Shown: positions 60,640-64,000 of the stretch, piece after piece
Position numbering within the stretch: the first letter of the stretch is position 1
How the letters are laid out: every line of letters starts with the position of its first letter
DNA from: Bactericera cockerelli
Lineage: Eukaryota; Arthropoda; Insecta; Hemiptera; Triozidae
DNA: 64,000 bases
Assembly (NCBI GenBank): GCA_024516035.1
Contig: CM044966.1
Span: 22,293,185-22,357,184 of the forward strand
Direction: 5' to 3'
Translations under genes and position numbers: made by a program
The notes under the pieces: model-generated
What the model was told of the DNA's origin: nothing
The model's database searches: none
Seen by the model: only the letters and a program-made list of their open reading frames with translations

Positions 60640-61039
60640 ATTTTATTCCAAGGAAAAGTTCACTGAACTAACCACAACATGTGCGGATATGATCGGGTTA
60701 TCATGCTGTGAATTTTGATATTATACAATAGAATCTATAGATCATTCAGCAATGGAAATTTGATAAAATGGATAGTTATAGACAGGTACCCTAAAACTTT
60801 AGAGTGAAAATAATAGACAACATTGATATTGTCATTGCTAAGCGTCGGTTTTCACTATCTTACACAGTACGCACGCAATCCGTGACTTAGTGCCACAGAG
60901 GTATTATACTATTAATTTCGCCCTTAATAATGCAGAGTGTTTCAATTAATAGGTAGGTACTCTAAAAATTTAGATTCTTGAAAACGTATTATGAAACAAG
61001 ATTAGTACATCCAAGCCGACCCTTAAATTTTATCAGCTA

Positions 61040-61250
61040 TAATTAGCGGTAGGTAATATATAAGCTCGTAGGATCACCGAAGTTAAGCAACGTCCAGCCA
61101 GGTGAAGGTGATGCTTTCATTCCGGCCCAACCCAGGCTGGGTGAGGTTAATGTGGGTAACAGGTTTGTGAGTTTCCTGTGAATGGATGGTAACACCCCCG
61201 TCGTGATATGACCATGCAGTTGAAAGCGACGTTAAACCAAAATTAAAAAA
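61040..61250 (+). mobile_element. 5S-rRNA-headed SINE
   Basis: 'ctcgtaggatcaccgaagtt' with 'aagcaacgtc' matches the middle of insect 5S rRNA (including the 5S internal promoter region). It is followed by 'cccaggctgggtgaggttaa' and 'tgtgggta', the body shared with S8. Its 3' end 'gaccatgcagttgaaagcg' and 'acgttaaacc' recurs elsewhere. Confidence 0.75.
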
Positions 61251-61254
61251 AAAA

Positions 61255-61470
61255 CATCACACGACTTTCTTTATCATATTAGGAATGGAAACAGGACCAA
61301 AAGCCACTTGTAACTCAAAGGTAACAATTAGCTAAAAATAAACACCAAATTCGTAAAAAGCACCTTAAAATCATTGGATTTGATATGTCACAACCCCCAT
61401 CTAGGATGAATAGTAAAAAAGTTAGTCAGAGCGGGTCTCCCCCAAAATACCGGTAAATTGGGGCCAACTT
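61255..61470 (+). repeat. Repeat E, second copy
   Basis: Matches 36345-36560, again directly after the 5S-type SINE end. Confidence 0.65.
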
Positions 61471-61584
61471 CCAAAAATGTAAGAAAAAAAAAATATACAG
61501 CTATAAAGCGTGGCCTAGATAAAACCTCTACAGTTGTTGACAAGTTGAAAGTTAAGGGATAGTGTCCACTAAGATTAACTTTCT

Positions 61585-61784
61585 GTCCTAGTAGCTCAGT
61601 GGTAAAGGCGGCACTGTGTGAATTCAGAGATTCCAGAGGTAGCGGGTTCGAAACCCAGCCGGGACAAGACAAGTTATCCTCCCATTTTGGGATTTTTACC
61701 ACATAATAATATGTCTTGGGCTTACTGCTGGAATAATGGGACTTAATAGTCCTAATCGGGCAGTATAAATAAGGCGATATTATA
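61585..61784 (+). mobile_element. SINE S5, full
   Basis: 'tcctagtagctcagtggtaa', B box 'gggttcgaaaccc', 'gggacaagacaagttatcct', 'ctgctggaataatgggactt', tail 'aaggcgatatta'. The mariner remnant is inserted in its tail. Confidence 0.9.
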
Positions 61785-62344
61785 CAGGGTGGCGCAGTGC
61801 GCATGACCACATTTGAAATTGTTACCATGCGATTAATAATTGAGTTAAGATATCGAAATAAAAAGTAATTTGTAGAAAAAATGTGGAAGTTTAATTTACA
61901 TGAGTCAGTTTTTCACTTATAAAAGATGATGCCCGACAAAAGACGTCCTTGTCGAGTTACACATTCTTCGAGACGCTCGCTAGAGCATCACGTTCACCAA
62001 CATCTCCTCAGGAATCCGAGCGATTTCACGGCGGATAGAGTCCTTCAGGTGAGCTAGGGTACGAGGTTTGTCGACATGAACTTTGGCCTTCAGATATCCC
62101 CATAAAAAAATCACAAGGAGTGAGTTCGGGTGAGCGTGAGCGTGGCGGCCACAGTATGTCCCCATTCCGGGAAATCACACGACCGGAAAAATTTGACGCG
62201 GAGATGTTGGACGTGAAAAATTGACTCATGTAAAATAAACTTCCACATTTTTTCTATCAAATACTTTTTATTTCAATATCATAACTCAAATATTAAACGC
62301 ATGGTAACAATTTCAAATGTGGTCATGCGCAATGCGCCACCCTG
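61785..62344 (-). mobile_element. Deleted mariner-type element with transposase remnant
   Basis: Inverted ends CAGGGTGGCGCA, matching over ~45 bp, with TA on both sides. The minus strand encodes a transposase C-terminus split between two frames: WPPRS and SPELTPCDFF, then LWGYLKAKVHV and LKDSIRREIARIPEEML. The CDFF aspartate fits the third catalytic position of the family. The N-terminal two-thirds are missing, so it is non-autonomous. Confidence 0.88.
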
Positions 62345-62567
62345 TATTAGTATTATAAATAACTAATCCTGTTTCATAATTCGGGCCTGAGTCTTTCGTC
62401 GCCCCCTGTATATCATTGGGAGCAGTACACCGTCTCATCAAGGTAACTTCCTAGTTGGGTTAGGATAGTTACAGCCGGATACCTGTCGGCATGTCGGTGA
62501 AGCTAGTTCCGGGTACTTCGTTCTGATAATCATTGCTATCATTGTAAGTACCTACCAATATTATAAT

Positions 62568-62735
62568 ACTCCGTGGCTCAGTGGTTAAGAGCATTGGTTT
62601 GCTGACCCGGAGGTTGCGGGTTCAAATCCCGGCCGGAGCGGAAAATTCGAACTGAGTTTTTCCGTTTCCGGAATGGTATGGATGTAAAGGAAAGTGCCCT
62701 GAAGTAATGCGAAAGCGGTTCCGGGGTACAACTAC
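62568..62735 (+). mobile_element. SINE S4, full
   Basis: 'ccgtggctcagtggttaaga', B box 'gggttcaaatcccggccgg', 'gaatggtatggatgtaaagg', 'gaagtaatgcgaaagcggtt'. Confidence 0.88.
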
Positions 62736-62816
62736 CTTTTTTTTAAAAATATTATTATACTATGTGTGTATGTAATGGGTATGCATGATTTTTTTCATAA
62801 GAAGTATTCATGTTTT

Positions 62817-63015
62817 ATTTTTTAAATATAAAAAAAAACTTGTCTTGTTCCAGGGACCGTCCTTCCAGAAGGGAACCGAGGATGCAAGAAGCATTTCCTT
62901 TTTGAATGGCTAGACCAATTTTTTGGTAAAGAAAATGATTGGAAAGGGGATCACCCGTAATTCCAATCAATTTCTTTCCCAAATGGTCTAACCATTTCTT
63001 AGATTCGACAATGCA
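62817..63015 (-). mobile_element. Family P peptide fragment (copy 7)
   Basis: Open minus-strand end: KKWLDHLGKKLIGITGD, then GLAIQKGNASCILGSL and a short Phe-rich tail. Closest to 34137-34305. Confidence 0.6.
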
Positions 63016-63034
63016 TGTGTGCACGATGTATGTA

Positions 63035-63190
63035 TGATTTTTATTTGTGAAGCACAAGGCCTCTTCTCAATTTTTGTGGGTAGTGCAGAATTACTAACAG
63101 CCTCCTTCACTTATCGAATTCTATTACATTAATGAATTTTTACTCCAGCAATGCCGCCAAAAGGCGATACTCATTTTTCCTCACGAGGTA
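63035..63190 (-). mobile_element. SINE S6 body fragment
   Basis: 'gaagcacaaggcctcttctc', 'gcagaattactaacagcctc', 'cattttt-cctcacgaggta' as in 57005-57170; head missing. Confidence 0.75.
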
Positions 63191-63378
63191 GGTATGATTA
63201 TTTATTTTTTAGCATTAACAAATCCACTCAGTTATTAAATACCTACCCAGTAATAATTATTTTATTACTCTTCGTCAAGTGGTTTTCATTTGGTCTTCTC
63301 TGGAAATAAAACCTACTAGTCTGTCTGGTTTCAGTATTATTTTTTAGCCCGATTTGGAATTGGTTCATTTTTTATTCC

Positions 63379-63445
63379 ATTGGTTCAATGGCAAGGTGGT
63401 CCAGTTTACCCAAGGTCTCCTGAGTTCAAAACCTCAGGCGATCAT
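63379..63445 (+). mobile_element. tRNA-like head, family unclear
   Basis: 'ggttcaatggcaaggtggtc' and 'tgagttcaaaacctcagg' resemble A and B boxes with a T-arm stem. Only one copy seen. Confidence 0.4.
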
Positions 63446-63764
63446 TTTCCATTTTTTTTACACGTCGTTTTCAACTGCATGGTCATGCCACGAAGTCAGT
63501 TTCACTCTCTGAATTAATGTACTAACTGGGGCTTTGAAGCCGAAAGACCTAAGTTTCCCAGTTACGGGGGGTTTAACGAAAAAAGGTCGCTGGTTCAGTA
63601 ACGCTACTACGAAAGGTGTATTAAAGAGATTTAAGAGTATTAAATTTACACGGAAAGATGAAAGGAAAAATTAGACTACTACTACGAAATGAGAAAAAAC
63701 TATCATAACTTTATTTTTTTGAGATATCAAAATGATATTTTGTGAGGAGGTAAGTTTCAAATTA

Positions 63765-63905
63765 GTTATATCATACATGTGTCAATCATTTTCGTGATAT
63801 TACAACTACCGAGACTCGCTTTACCAAATCCACGCTGAAACCGGGACATGAACCACCGATCTCCAGGTTACAAGTCCGCCGCCTTATCGACCAAGCTCCT
63901 GAGGT
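63765..63905 (-). mobile_element. SINE S2, full
   Basis: Antisense 'cattttcgtgatattacaac', 'aaatccacgctgaaaccggg', 'caggttacaagtccgccgcc', 'ctcctgaggtcgg'. Confidence 0.88.
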
Positions 63906-63982
63906 CGGTATCTTATGAGAAAGAACAAAACAAGATGGCCGATCAATTGGAACCATTACGGAAAAGAAAGGGCACATAAGTA

Positions 63983-64000
63983 AGTGGTGGTCAAGTGGTT
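63983..64000 (+). mobile_element. Start of a SINE S1 cut by the window edge
   Basis: 'gtggtcaagtggtt' is the S1 head. Confidence 0.6.

Overview
This is a stretch of an animal nuclear genome, most probably an insect. It is AT-rich, its genes are split into GT/AG exons, and it is crowded with tRNA-derived and 5S-derived SINEs, LINE 3' ends, TA-flanked DNA transposons, minisatellites and microsatellites. There is no bacterial gene organisation. I cannot name the species.

Two spliced genes are supported, both on the minus strand. Gene 1 (1124-7903) is seen as four exons whose phases join cleanly into a coiled-coil-like protein I do not recognise; it probably continues past the left edge. The second (12747-32962) is a complete seven-exon LARP6 gene of 567 codons before the stop, with a La motif, an RRM-like domain, a serine-rich tail and a C-terminal SUZ-C/LSA-type motif. 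All of its introns are phase 1. Intron 3 is about 13.6 kb and holds SINEs, a pogo-like element and several decayed minus-strand coding remnants (17.5-25.4 kb).

The most unusual feature is shared by both genes. Downstream of most exons, the last part of the exon together with its 5' splice site has been copied one to six times into the following intron. This holds for gene 1 exons 1, 3 and 4 and for LARP6 exons 2, 3, 4 and 5, which is seven of the ten coding-exon donors that can be judged. In gene 1 the exon-3 copies form an array in which three units keep a pyrimidine tract, an AG, a frame-preserving 54-nt mini-exon and a GT donor. In LARP6, exons 1 and 3 have in-frame alternative donors 12 and 48 nt downstream.

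From about 33 kb to the right end I see no intact gene. This part holds two 1.6-kb almost fully palindromic TA-flanked elements (36.7 and 50.2 kb), a deleted mariner element (61.8 kb), a TTA-flanked MITE (45.1 kb), a LINE C-terminal fragment between direct repeats (58.7-60.0 kb), large tandem arrays (52.2, 55.5, 58.1 kb), at least six tRNA-headed SINE families, one 5S-headed SINE, and a compact cluster of nuclear-receptor and CRE sites at 38.8 kb. A TE-like peptide with the core LAIQRGNAxxxLGT recurs seven times across the window.
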